Source: Thermoplasmata archaeon (lineage in GTDB: Archaea > Thermoplasmatota > Thermoplasmata > Methanomassiliicoccales > Methanomethylophilaceae). Taken from it: a stretch of 64,000 bases of DNA. Below the pieces are notes generated by a model that searched no databases, was not told the origin of the DNA, and worked only from the letters and a program-made list of their open reading frames with translations. The position numbers and the translations under genes are program-made. Below, one piece after another: positions 36,697 to 44,526 of this stretch (its first letter is position 1; each line of letters opens with the position of its first letter). Location of the stretch: assembly GCA_015063285.1 (NCBI GenBank), contig SUST01000001.1:62001-126000 (forward strand), read 5' to 3'.

Positions 36697-37299
36697 ATGA
36701 CATCAACAGTATCTTTAGATGAGTCAGGAAATGTCGGCTCACAAGACAGATACTTTGTGATGTCTGCCCTGATTGTGAAGCGCACAAGCGATCTGAACAA
36801 ACCTTTCAAACTTCTTGATGAAATAAGGAAGAGAAAAACCAAAAAGAAAGGTTCCTCGTTTGAAGTAAAATTCAGTCACTCTTATACAGATGAAAAAATG
36901 GAGATTTTAAATGCGCTATCAAGTAGTTCTGTTTCTATCGTCTTCATAGTCATTGATAAGAAAAAATCGAAGCTTTACAGCGATGTACGTAACTGTGACT
37001 TATACAGGGCTTCGATAAGAGAGATATTACCCCTAATCGATAAAACTGTATTAACAAAAGACGTTAATCTGAATTTTGACGAAAATCTCTGCATCAGTAT
37101 GAAAAAACTGACAGAGATGGTTAAAGATAATCTATCGAATCATAATGTTAAATCTGTTAGAAAAGTCAATTCTTCATCAGACAAGGCTGTCCAGCTTGCA
37201 GATTTTGTATCAGGTTCGATTCGCGAAAAATATGAACACGGGAATGACGAATTCTTAGCCATCATCAAAGACAAAATATCCATTGCCCATGAGACATAA
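36697..37299 (+). CDS. DUF3800 domain protein (RNase H-like fold)
   Basis: 200 residues. LDESGNVG at residue 6, FVMSALIVKR, and QLADFVSGSIREKYE near the C-terminus match the DUF3800 pattern (acidic residue in DESG and a late Asp), an RNase H-like superfamily often found in mobile or defence-associated gene sets. Base use is much more AT-rich, with AAA, TTA and ATA codons, than neighbouring genes, which suggests recent transfer. It stands alone, flanked by gaps of about 190 bases each side. No partner gene is visible and its biochemical role is unknown. Confidence 0.78.
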   Translation: MTSTVSLDESGNVGSQDRYFVMSALIVKRTSDLNKPFKLLDEIRKRKTKKKGSSFEVKFSHSYTDEKMEILNALSSSSVSIVFIVIDKKKSKLYSDVRNCDLYRASIREILPLIDKTVLTKDVNLNFDENLCISMKKLTEMVKDNLSNHNVKSVRKVNSSSDKAVQLADFVSGSIREKYEHGNDEFLAIIKDKISIAHET

Positions 37300-37496
37300 T
37301 GGCCGCGCACTTGCAGCCGACTCATGGGTCTTACTTGGATGATAATCCAATGATTTTGTTATATTTAAACACAAGTTTGTCATGAAGAAAACAATTCATA
37401 ATCTTAATAGTAACAATCAATTCAGCGAAGACATCGATTATACCGATTAACAAATGTCCCGTAAAGCCTAATTACGGACTAATCGTTGCAGACAGC

Positions 37497-38006
37497 ATGA
37501 CCGATGAGCTGACAGTCTGCGCTGCCGCATTCTTCCGCAGCATAGGGAAGGACGTTACAACCTCTGATGAGTTCGTGATGATATCCTCCCTGGAGCTCAA
37601 ATGGATGTCACCGTCGGATGCCAAGCTCCTGCTGAGGACTCTTCTTGCCAAAGGGATATTGGAGAAGAAGGGCGATTACATCCGCGCATCCTCGGACCTG
37701 AGCGGCATCGACCTGCCTCTAGCCTACAAGCCTTCCAAGGATGTCAACGAGCTCATTCGCTCCAGCTCTGTCGAGACCTACGAATCGAAGAAGGAGACCG
37801 AACCGGACATGTTCCATATCCTGATGGATGTGGCGACCTCCAACGGCATCCAGACCAGAGATTTCGTCCCGGTCTGCACCAAGATCCAAAAGAAACTGGG
37901 CATCGATATCGCCGCCGCAGCGCTGATAGTTCTCAGGGACAACGGTGTGGACATCTCCCCATATATCGGCAAAGTATATGCCGGGATCAGCGGAGCTCAT
38001 TCCTGA
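37497..38006 (+). CDS. DUF2240-family archaeal protein
   Basis: 169 residues. The first 70 (LTVCAAAFFRSIGKDVTTSDEFVMISSLELKWMSPSDAKLLLRTLLAKGILEKKGDYIRA) look like a winged helix, and a helical C-terminal half follows a linker. Matches my memory of the archaeal DUF2240/COG3612 family. It overlaps the convergent DMT permease gene by 10 bases. A DNA-binding role is suggested by the fold only. Confidence 0.72.
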   Translation: MTDELTVCAAAFFRSIGKDVTTSDEFVMISSLELKWMSPSDAKLLLRTLLAKGILEKKGDYIRASSDLSGIDLPLAYKPSKDVNELIRSSSVETYESKKETEPDMFHILMDVATSNGIQTRDFVPVCTKIQKKLGIDIAAAALIVLRDNGVDISPYIGKVYAGISGAHS

Positions 38007-38971
38007 TCAGGGCCATCGGAACGTTTAGGGCCGTATTCCTCTTTGAGTCTCTCCACTACCTCTGGATGCTCCTCGAAGTACTTCTGGGCCTTGATGCTTA
38101 TCCTGATGTTGATTATCAGAATGGAGGAGAGCACGAGAGCGATTCCAAATATGTTGAAGATGTCCAAGACCTCATCGAATGCCACGACACCTATGATCGC
38201 CGCGGATACGACCTCGACCATAGAGACTATCGATATTACCGTTGGGGACAGATATCTTGCGCTCCACACCTCTATGAACATGGGGATGAGGGATGCGACG
38301 ATACCAAGCCCCATGATGAGAGGTATGACATCCAGACTCGTTATCGTCTCGATCACAAGATCATGCTGGATGAAGGGAAGGGCTATCAGATCGCTCAGCA
38401 TGGCGCTGAACAGCAGATACGTGGCAGGATGGTACCCTCTCTTGAAACTGAACGTTCCTCCCAGGACGTACACCGACAGTGCGAGTCCGGATATCATGGC
38501 CGCCACTATACCCATGGATTCTATCTTTCCGGTTGCGAACAGATTCCCGGTTATGAGCGTGCATCCAATGAAACCTACAAGGATCGCGACCAGCTTCTTG
38601 AGGTCGATCTTCTCCTTGAACAGGAGAAGGGATAGCACGATGATGTAGAACGGGAACATCATCTGAAGCACCGATGCCAGGGCCAGAGGGATGTAGTCTA
38701 TGGAGAATATGTAGAACACATCGGCAAGGAGCTTGAACACTCCGAACGATACGAAGAACACAAGGTCCATGGGCTTGACCTTGAGGAGCTCCCTCTTAGC
38801 TATCAGGAGCACGATGAGGAGCACTACGGTGATAGTGAACAGCCTGAGGAACGTGATGTCGATGGACCTCATTCCAAGGTCGTAGAAATAACGGGAGAAT
38901 AGACCTACGAACCCATACATCATCTCTCCCAGGATCAGGACGACCAATACGTTCGACTTGCCGAATTCCAA
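37997..38971 (-). CDS. DMT-superfamily (EamA) permease
   Basis: 324 residues with ten hydrophobic helices forming two EamA repeats (about 8-140 and 155-290), each ending in the typical LLLFKEKI or VVAFDEVL helix turn. These proteins export amino acids or other metabolites, or are of unknown substrate. The C-terminal 30 residues are charged and cytoplasmic. Monocistronic; no substrate can be inferred. Confidence 0.88.
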   Translation of the reverse strand: MEFGKSNVLVVLILGEMMYGFVGLFSRYFYDLGMRSIDITFLRLFTITVVLLIVLLIAKRELLKVKPMDLVFFVSFGVFKLLADVFYIFSIDYIPLALASVLQMMFPFYIIVLSLLLFKEKIDLKKLVAILVGFIGCTLITGNLFATGKIESMGIVAAMISGLALSVYVLGGTFSFKRGYHPATYLLFSAMLSDLIALPFIQHDLVIETITSLDVIPLIMGLGIVASLIPMFIEVWSARYLSPTVISIVSMVEVVSAAIIGVVAFDEVLDIFNIFGIALVLSSILIINIRISIKAQKYFEEHPEVVERLKEEYGPKRSDGPDQE

Positions 38972-39159
38972 CGGACCACCGGCTGTAATGATAGCATGGA
39001 ATTATCATCCAACGGATTATAAAACTACTAACCTCCGTTGTGAAATGACAGATTACTCGAAGGATGTCTCCCGTAATGCCGATTTTCGGCATGGTCTGAA
39101 TAGACCATGAATCATACTCTACTTTCTATTAGCATCAACATGGCACGATGGCCGTGAAT

Positions 39160-39207
39160 AGAATCGATAAAAATGAATCTCTGACACACGAAGGCTGTGT
39201 GCCAGAG
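39160..39207 (-). terminator. Terminator of the aMBF1 gene
   Basis: On the minus strand CTCTGGCACAC-AGCCTTC-GTGTGTCAGAG forms an 11-bp stem with one G.U pair (39179-39207), then ATTCATTTTTATC. It starts 16 bases after the stop. Confidence 0.65.
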
Positions 39208-39223
39208 TTTGAAAAATAAAGTT

Positions 39224-39712
39224 TCACTCCTTCTTGATGAAGTTGCCGAGGGTCATCTTGTTGCTGTTGTTCCCGCCACCGACGGAAACTCCCGACTGGA
39301 CGGTCTCGGTGAGCTTGATTCCCAATGCCTTCTCGATCTTCTTGATGATCTTATCATCGGGGACCAGCGAGTTGGATTCGATCTTGGCGATGGTTCCCTT
39401 CTTCTCGAGGATGGACGCGGCGAACTGTTCGAGATCCATTCCCTTGGCCTCACGGGCCTCCCTGATGACCCCGCCGTAATCGTCGACGAGCTCGGTGGAT
39501 GACGTGCCGGCGTAGATGTCTTTGGTCTTCATCCTCTTCTCGCGCTTCTCGAGCCTCTGGTCTATGACGGACGAGGATATCGGGGCACCGCTTTGGTTGG
39601 ACCTGTAGTCCTCTCCGAACCTGGCGCAGTTGGGGCACACGTTCAGCCTGCTTCCCTCCACTATGACCGTCTTGGTCAGGGGGACCTCTTTTCCGCACAT
39701 TTCGCAGATCAT
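39224..39712 (-). CDS. Archaeal multiprotein bridging factor 1 (aMBF1)
   Basis: 162 residues: an N-terminal zinc ribbon MICEMCGKEV...CPNC (1-30), a flexible middle, and a C-terminal Cro-like helix-turn-helix (about 78-135: GGVIREAREAKGMDLEQFAASILEKKGTIAKIESNSLVPDDKIIKKIEKALGI, written here as the expected arrangement). The eukaryotic counterpart is a transcription coactivator and ribosome-associated quality factor; the archaeal protein binds ribosomes. Monocistronic and divergent from PAN. Confidence 0.92.
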   Translation of the reverse strand: MICEMCGKEVPLTKTVIVEGSRLNVCPNCARFGEDYRSNQSGAPISSSVIDQRLEKREKRMKTKDIYAGTSSTELVDDYGGVIREAREAKGMDLEQFAASILEKKGTIAKIESNSLVPDDKIIKKIEKALGIKLTETVQSGVSVGGGNNSNKMTLGNFIKKE

Positions 39713-39810
39713 GCGTCACCAATCGGAGCGGTTGTAAATAACAATAATGGTAAGATAATCGAAGGATTCAAGCGCATTATTATATTGTAGCCGAACTTTA
39801 TGACGGTTCA

Positions 39811-41055
39811 ATGAGCAACGACGAGACCATAATCGATAGACAGGACCTCGATCAGACGTTCACTGACGAGGTCGCGGAACTCAAAGCTAAGATCGTCACT
39901 CTGGAAGACAGAAACGTAAGGCTTGTAGAGGACCTTCGTAACGCGGAGAACGAGAAGCGTTACGCTGAAGGGGAACTCTTCAGGCTCCAGAAGGACCTGG
40001 CGAGGCTCAGGGGCGAGATGGAGAGGCTCAAGACTCCTCCGCTCATCATCGGAAGCCTCAGGGATATCCTCCCCAACAACCGTGTTGTCGTGAAGAGTTC
40101 TACAGGACCGGATTTCGTCGTCGCACTGTCCGATTACATCGACCCCAAGACACTGATCCCGGGATCCAGGGTCACACTGAACAAGCAGACCCTGGCCGTC
40201 ATGGAGGTCATCCCCGCATCCGTCGACCCGATCGTTTCGGGAGCCGAGGTGCTGGAGAAGCCCAACGTCACCTACGACGACATCGGAGGACTCAAGCAGC
40301 AGATGCTGGAGCTCCGTGAGGCCGTCGAGGATCCGCTGCTCAGGCCCGAACTCTACGCCAAGATCGGTATCGAACCCCCGAAGGGAGTCCTCCTCGTAGG
40401 GCCTCCGGGAACCGGAAAGACCCTGATGGCCAAGGCTGTCGCGAACGCGACCAACGCCACCTTCATCAGACTGGTCGGATCCGAACTGGTCCAGAAGTAC
40501 ATCGGAGAGGGTGCAAGGCTCGTCCGCGACCTGTTCGACCTGGCGAAGCAGAAGGCACCCAGTATCATATTCATCGACGAACTGGATTCCGTCGGAGGAA
40601 AGAGGCTCGACGTCGCGACATCCGGAGACAGGGAGGTCCAGAGGACCCTCATGCAGCTCCTCTCGGAGATGGACGGATTCACCGCGATCAAGGACGTCAA
40701 GATCATCGGAGCGACCAACAGGCCCGATATCCTGGACGATGCACTCCTGAGGCCCGGAAGATTCGACCGTATCATCGATGTCGGTCTCCCCGACGTGGAA
40801 GCTAGGACGCAGATCTTCAGCATCCACATCGGTCACATGAACGTGGACAAGAAGGTCTCCGCGAGGAAGCTCGCCGAGCAGACCGAGGGACTCTCCGGAG
40901 CGGAGATCAAGAACATGTGCACCGAGGCGGGAATGCTCGCCATCAGGGACGGAAGGAACAAGGCCAACGAGCGCGACTTCATGAACGCCAAGGAAAAGGT
41001 CATGGAAGCTGGAAGGAACAAGGCCAACCCTGCTCCCGCATACATGTTCCAATAA
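39811..41055 (+). CDS. pan: Proteasome-activating nucleotidase
   Basis: 414 residues. A coiled coil (about 17-70), an OB ring domain (about 75-140) and one AAA domain: GPPGTGKT (about 193), IIFIDELD Walker B, second-region-of-homology GATNRPDILDDALLRPGRFDR, and a helical C-domain. It unfolds proteins for the 20S proteasome. The C-terminus ends AYMFQ rather than the usual HbYX tripeptide LYR; MFQ keeps the hydrophobic-aromatic pattern. Promoter TATTATATTG at about 39776. Confidence 0.95.
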   Translation: MSNDETIIDRQDLDQTFTDEVAELKAKIVTLEDRNVRLVEDLRNAENEKRYAEGELFRLQKDLARLRGEMERLKTPPLIIGSLRDILPNNRVVVKSSTGPDFVVALSDYIDPKTLIPGSRVTLNKQTLAVMEVIPASVDPIVSGAEVLEKPNVTYDDIGGLKQQMLELREAVEDPLLRPELYAKIGIEPPKGVLLVGPPGTGKTLMAKAVANATNATFIRLVGSELVQKYIGEGARLVRDLFDLAKQKAPSIIFIDELDSVGGKRLDVATSGDREVQRTLMQLLSEMDGFTAIKDVKIIGATNRPDILDDALLRPGRFDRIIDVGLPDVEARTQIFSIHIGHMNVDKKVSARKLAEQTEGLSGAEIKNMCTEAGMLAIRDGRNKANERDFMNAKEKVMEAGRNKANPAPAYMFQ

Positions 41056-41068
41056 AACTGTAACAAAA

Positions 41069-41090
41069 GGGGGCTCTGCCCCCATTATTC
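41069..41090 (+). terminator. Terminator of pan
   Basis: GGGGGC-TCT-GCCCCC (41069-41083) followed by ATTATTCTTTAT, 14 bases after the pan stop. Confidence 0.6.
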
Positions 41091-41139
41091 TTTATCGGCA
41101 AAACGGTAGGACCGTTTTCTCCAACATTACAGAGCATCG

Positions 41140-41934
41140 TCAGGACTTCTCGTTGTCCTCTCCGCCGAAGAACGACAGCTGCGCGGCAGCGTAGATCTCC
41201 TCGAGACCGACCGATGTCTCCGCAGAGACCGAACGGATCTCTCCGAAGACGCCCGTGTTCTCCATCGCCTTGAAGAGCTCCATGCCGACCACGGTCTCGG
41301 GGTTCATATCCGCATCTAGCAGGTCGCCGTAGAGCGCATCGGGTACGGAATACCAATCGAGCATCCTCTGCTCATCCTCTTCGTTGAGGGTATCCGCCTT
41401 AGAGAGAAGGTTCATCATGGGAAGCTGGAGCCTGAACTGTGCCAGCGCACCCAAGACCATTGCTGTGACGAATCCGTTAGGGGACTTGCACAAAGAAGGG
41501 TCGGACAGGTAGATAAGCATGGAATCTTCCCTTCCGAACGCATCGACAAGGACGTTAGAAGACTCCCTGAAAGCGAACAGCTCCAACTGTCCCGGCGTGT
41601 CCACGAGGACGTAATCCGTCTCGTATCCCGACAGGACGTCCTTCATCTTGTTGATGTTCACGGCCATCAGGTCCGCCGCGACAATCTGCGCTCCGTTCGG
41701 CCCGAGGTTGTACTCCTTCATGACCTCATCGAGGGAGATCCATTCCCTGATGTCCACGTCCGCGGTGTAGGGCAATGCGTCCGCCCCGGGATCCATATTG
41801 ACGATGACGGTATCCACGCCGGCATCGTCGCACCACTGTTTGAACGCTCCGACCAGAGTACTCTTCCCGCTGCCGGCTGTACCGATGAAAAACAAGAACT
41901 TCAAGTGATCAACGACCTGTTCTGATGATTGCAC
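41140..41934 (-). CDS. GPN-loop GTPase
   Basis: 264 residues. GTAGSGKST P-loop (about 18-26), the diagnostic insertion LGPNGAQI (about 77-84), DTPGQLELF (G3) and SKAD (G4). Eukaryotic GPN1-3 are needed for RNA polymerase II assembly and import; archaea have one homodimeric form of less certain role. Starts at GTG 41934 about 20 bases after a TATA box shared with the divergent gene, so the mRNA is probably leaderless. Confidence 0.92.
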   Translation of the reverse strand: MQSSEQVVDHLKFLFFIGTAGSGKSTLVGAFKQWCDDAGVDTVIVNMDPGADALPYTADVDIREWISLDEVMKEYNLGPNGAQIVAADLMAVNINKMKDVLSGYETDYVLVDTPGQLELFAFRESSNVLVDAFGREDSMLIYLSDPSLCKSPNGFVTAMVLGALAQFRLQLPMMNLLSKADTLNEEDEQRMLDWYSVPDALYGDLLDADMNPETVVGMELFKAMENTGVFGEIRSVSAETSVGLEEIYAAAQLSFFGGEDNEKS

Positions 41935-41944
41935 GGGAAATCAA

Positions 41945-41956
41945 TATAAAATAAGT
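41945..41956. promoter_or_regulatory. Shared bidirectional TATA region
   Basis: AATATAAAATAA lies between divergent genes whose start codons are 12-28 bases away on either side (GTG 41934, ATG 41973). It can be read as a TATA box on both strands and would give leaderless transcripts in both directions. Confidence 0.4.
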
Positions 41957-41972
41957 ATGCAATCTTTCGACC

Positions 41973-42572
41973 ATGTTCTCTAAAACGGGCACGGCACCGT
42001 TCTCTCTGGTCGTTATGCTCGTGGGTGCCTTCGTACCCCTGGCATTCACTGTAGCGATCTTTGCAGACGGCAGTTGGACATTTAACATCAATACCCTCTC
42101 CGACCTAGGTATCTCTGAAGATGATTTCGCCAGGATGGTCTTCACCGTTACCTGCATCATCGGAGGGATATTCACAGCATTCTTCGGATTCGGAAAATAC
42201 ATGATGAAGCACGGACTGGATTCGGCAACCGGATTCCTCCTGATCCTGGCCGGGGTGCTTCTAGTCGCGGTCGGATTGTTCAACAAGGACACCAGCGTCC
42301 ACATCCCCGTCGCAATAGGATACTTCCTCATGATGACCGCAGCGATAATCGTGGGCCTCATCGGGGATTACAGGAACAGGAGATTCCTCTCAATGTCTGT
42401 CGGTATCATAGTGCTGCTCATATCCTACGGTTCCATGCCCGGATTCGATCTGCCGGGAACGGAAGTCATCTCCGTATTCGCCATCTGCGTGTGGATGTTC
42501 ACCCAGGGAGTCTCGCTGTCCTTCAGCAATGATTATAATACGGAATCCGATAACAGGATGGTAACAGAATGA
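41973..42572 (+). CDS. DUF998-family membrane protein
   Basis: 199 residues with six hydrophobic helices. The arrangement NTLSDLGIS after helix 1 and a late GMP/FDLPGTEVISVFAICVW region match the DUF998 family, whose function is unknown. The ATG lies about 23 bases after the TATA centre. It overlaps the next membrane-protein gene by 4 bases, so the pair probably works together. Confidence 0.82.
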   Translation: MFSKTGTAPFSLVVMLVGAFVPLAFTVAIFADGSWTFNINTLSDLGISEDDFARMVFTVTCIIGGIFTAFFGFGKYMMKHGLDSATGFLLILAGVLLVAVGLFNKDTSVHIPVAIGYFLMMTAAIIVGLIGDYRNRRFLSMSVGIIVLLISYGSMPGFDLPGTEVISVFAICVWMFTQGVSLSFSNDYNTESDNRMVTE

Positions 42573-42937
42573 GCGAAATGCCCAACACAATGAAACTGGG
42601 AATGGCGGCAGCTTTCCTGGGTGCGATCTGCGCATTCATCTCCATGGCCATGGCCTGGGATGGAAGCGTCGATTCCACCAGCCTTGTCGGAGTCGACATG
42701 GCGGTTGCCGTGGTGTTCTTCGGCGTCGCTGGCAGCTTCACATCCTACAGCCCTGTAAAAGGCAACACAATCGTTGTTCTCTCAGCGATTGCGACCGCAG
42801 CCTCCATCATCGGCGGTATCTACGAAGCCCTGCCCATATACTTCGCTATACTCCTCGCAATCCTTGGAGTCGTTTGCATCATCATCGGAAACTTCTCCAG
42901 CACAAAGGATTACGTAGACGCCAACAGAGTCATCTGA
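42569..42937 (+). CDS. Four-helix membrane protein of unknown function
   Basis: 122 residues, four hydrophobic helices (about 10-30, 42-60, 68-88, 90-108) and short polar ends. Translationally coupled to the DUF998 gene (ATGA overlap). Family not recognised. Confidence 0.7.
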   Translation: MSEMPNTMKLGMAAAFLGAICAFISMAMAWDGSVDSTSLVGVDMAVAVVFFGVAGSFTSYSPVKGNTIVVLSAIATAASIIGGIYEALPIYFAILLAILGVVCIIIGNFSSTKDYVDANRVI

Positions 42938-42945
42938 AACCATAA

Positions 42946-42975
42946 GGGTCCGAAAGGACCCCATTATTATTCTTC
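42946..42975 (+). terminator. GNRA-capped terminator
   Basis: GGGTCC-GAAA-GGACCC (42946-42961) followed by ATTATTATTCTTC, 8 bases after the preceding stop codon. Confidence 0.65.
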
Positions 42976-43026
42976 AAGATTAATATCATCATCTTTTAAA
43001 TTGGTAAAATATACCGAATCGACGTT

Positions 43027-43683
43027 ATGGACGGTAAGCACACCTTCGCCCTTCGGAAGCTCGCACTCATGGGTGCCCTAGACGACTACATCATGCTCTC
43101 CTCGAGAGAATTGGGGGAGAACCTCATGATGAGTCAACAGTCAGCCTCCAAAAAGATTTTGGAACTCATCGACGAGGGATACATCGTCAGGGATCTGGGC
43201 GCCAGAAAGCAGCGCATCAAGATCACGAGCAAGGGTGTGGAGGAGATGAAGAAGGAGTACTCCGAATACCGCAGGATATTCGAGAAGAGCGACCACCTCA
43301 TCCTCCGCGGAGAGGTCGTTAGCGGAATGGGTGAGGGCGGATACTACATCTGTCAGGACGGCTACCTCACGCAGTTCGAGAAGAAGCTCGGGTTCACGCC
43401 CTTCCAGGGTACCTTCAACGTCCGCATCTATCCCGAAGAGATCGGTAAGCTGGACATCATCAGGAGCACCTCCGGGATCATGATTGACGGTTTCATCAGC
43501 GAGGGAAGGAGCTTCGGCAGTGTCATCGCATACAGGTGCAAGATCCACAACATCGAATGCGCCATCATCGTCCCCGAGAGGTCCCATTACGTGGACATCC
43601 TGGAGATCATCGCACCCTGCAGCGTACGCAGGACTCTCAGCCTGGTGGACGGCGACAAGGTCGACATCAAGGCAATATTATGA
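43027..43683 (+). CDS. ribK: CTP-dependent riboflavin kinase with N-terminal HTH
   Basis: 218 residues. A winged helix-turn-helix (about 1-85, ELGENLMMSQQSASKKILELIDEGYI) precedes the archaeal kinase domain (about 90-218), with GEGGYYI, the TPFQGTFNVRI motif (relatives have TPxxGTLNV) and the C-terminal RRTLSLVDGDKVDI end. It makes FMN from riboflavin and CTP. The fused HTH is common in the family and may make it a self- or pathway regulator. Promoter TTTTAAATTGG near 42995 gives a leaderless or short-leader message. Confidence 0.93.
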   Translation: MDGKHTFALRKLALMGALDDYIMLSSRELGENLMMSQQSASKKILELIDEGYIVRDLGARKQRIKITSKGVEEMKKEYSEYRRIFEKSDHLILRGEVVSGMGEGGYYICQDGYLTQFEKKLGFTPFQGTFNVRIYPEEIGKLDIIRSTSGIMIDGFISEGRSFGSVIAYRCKIHNIECAIIVPERSHYVDILEIIAPCSVRRTLSLVDGDKVDIKAIL

Positions 43684-43707
43684 GACGGGGTTTCCCCCGC
43701 CTCGTTT

Positions 43708-44526
43708 TCAGAACTTTTCCAAATGTTTGATAACGGATTCGAAGACGCATCTTCCGTCCCCTTCCTCCGTGTCGTATCCTCTGGTCCAATCGGGGTGCGT
43801 GAACCTGGTCATCACACGCTCGGGATGGGGCATCATACCCATGACGTTACCGGCCGGGTTGCAGATACCTGCGATGTCCGAGGGGGATCCGTTGGGGTTC
43901 CAGGGATAGTCGGCGTCGGAACCGTCCGGGCGGACGTACCTGAAGACGACCTGGTCGTTGTCCTCGAGCTTCTGGACGAAATCAGGGTCCAGGCTCAGGA
44001 GGTTACCCTCTCCGTGTGCGGAGGGGATCATCAGCGTCTTCTTCTCGGGGATGCACTTGGTGAAGATGCACTTGCCCTTGTTGTCGTTCCTAAGGACGGT
44101 CGGACGGCACTCGAACCTTCCGGACACGTTGTTGTACAGCGCAGCATTAGGTTCGTCAGCCATGACCTGGTCGAAGGCGGGCAGAAGACCAAGCTCCACC
44201 AGGATCTGGAATCCGTTGCAGACTCCGATGACGGGTTTGCCCGATTCGACAAACCTCTTCACATCGCCGCCGATACCGGCCTTGATCCTCGCTGCGAAGA
44301 TCGCTCCTGCGCGTACGTAGTCCCCTGCAGAGAATCCTCCGGGGAAGGCCAGTACGTCATAGTCCTCCAGGCTGCGCCTCATGTCGGCGGGTGCCTGTCC
44401 GATCAGCTGCTTGAGATGGACCTTCTCCGCCTTCGCACCTACCATGTTCCATGCGTTGGCCATCTCGTCCTCGCAGTTCGTACCTTCGATGCGTATGACG
44501 CATACCCTTACATCCTCTGCCTTCAT
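43708..44526 (-). CDS. purQ: FGAM synthase glutaminase subunit
   Basis: 272 residues, class I glutamine amidotransferase. FPGGFSAGDYVRAGAIFA builds the oxyanion region, IGVCNGFQIL carries the catalytic Cys (about residue 96), and MGMMPHPERV the His and Glu of the triad. It supplies ammonia to PurL in step 4 of purine synthesis. The ATG overlaps the purL stop by 4 bases. Last gene of purS-purL-purQ. Confidence 0.95.
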   Translation of the reverse strand: MKAEDVRVCVIRIEGTNCEDEMANAWNMVGAKAEKVHLKQLIGQAPADMRRSLEDYDVLAFPGGFSAGDYVRAGAIFAARIKAGIGGDVKRFVESGKPVIGVCNGFQILVELGLLPAFDQVMADEPNAALYNNVSGRFECRPTVLRNDNKGKCIFTKCIPEKKTLMIPSAHGEGNLLSLDPDFVQKLEDNDQVVFRYVRPDGSDADYPWNPNGSPSDIAGICNPAGNVMGMMPHPERVMTRFTHPDWTRGYDTEEGDGRCVFESVIKHLEKF

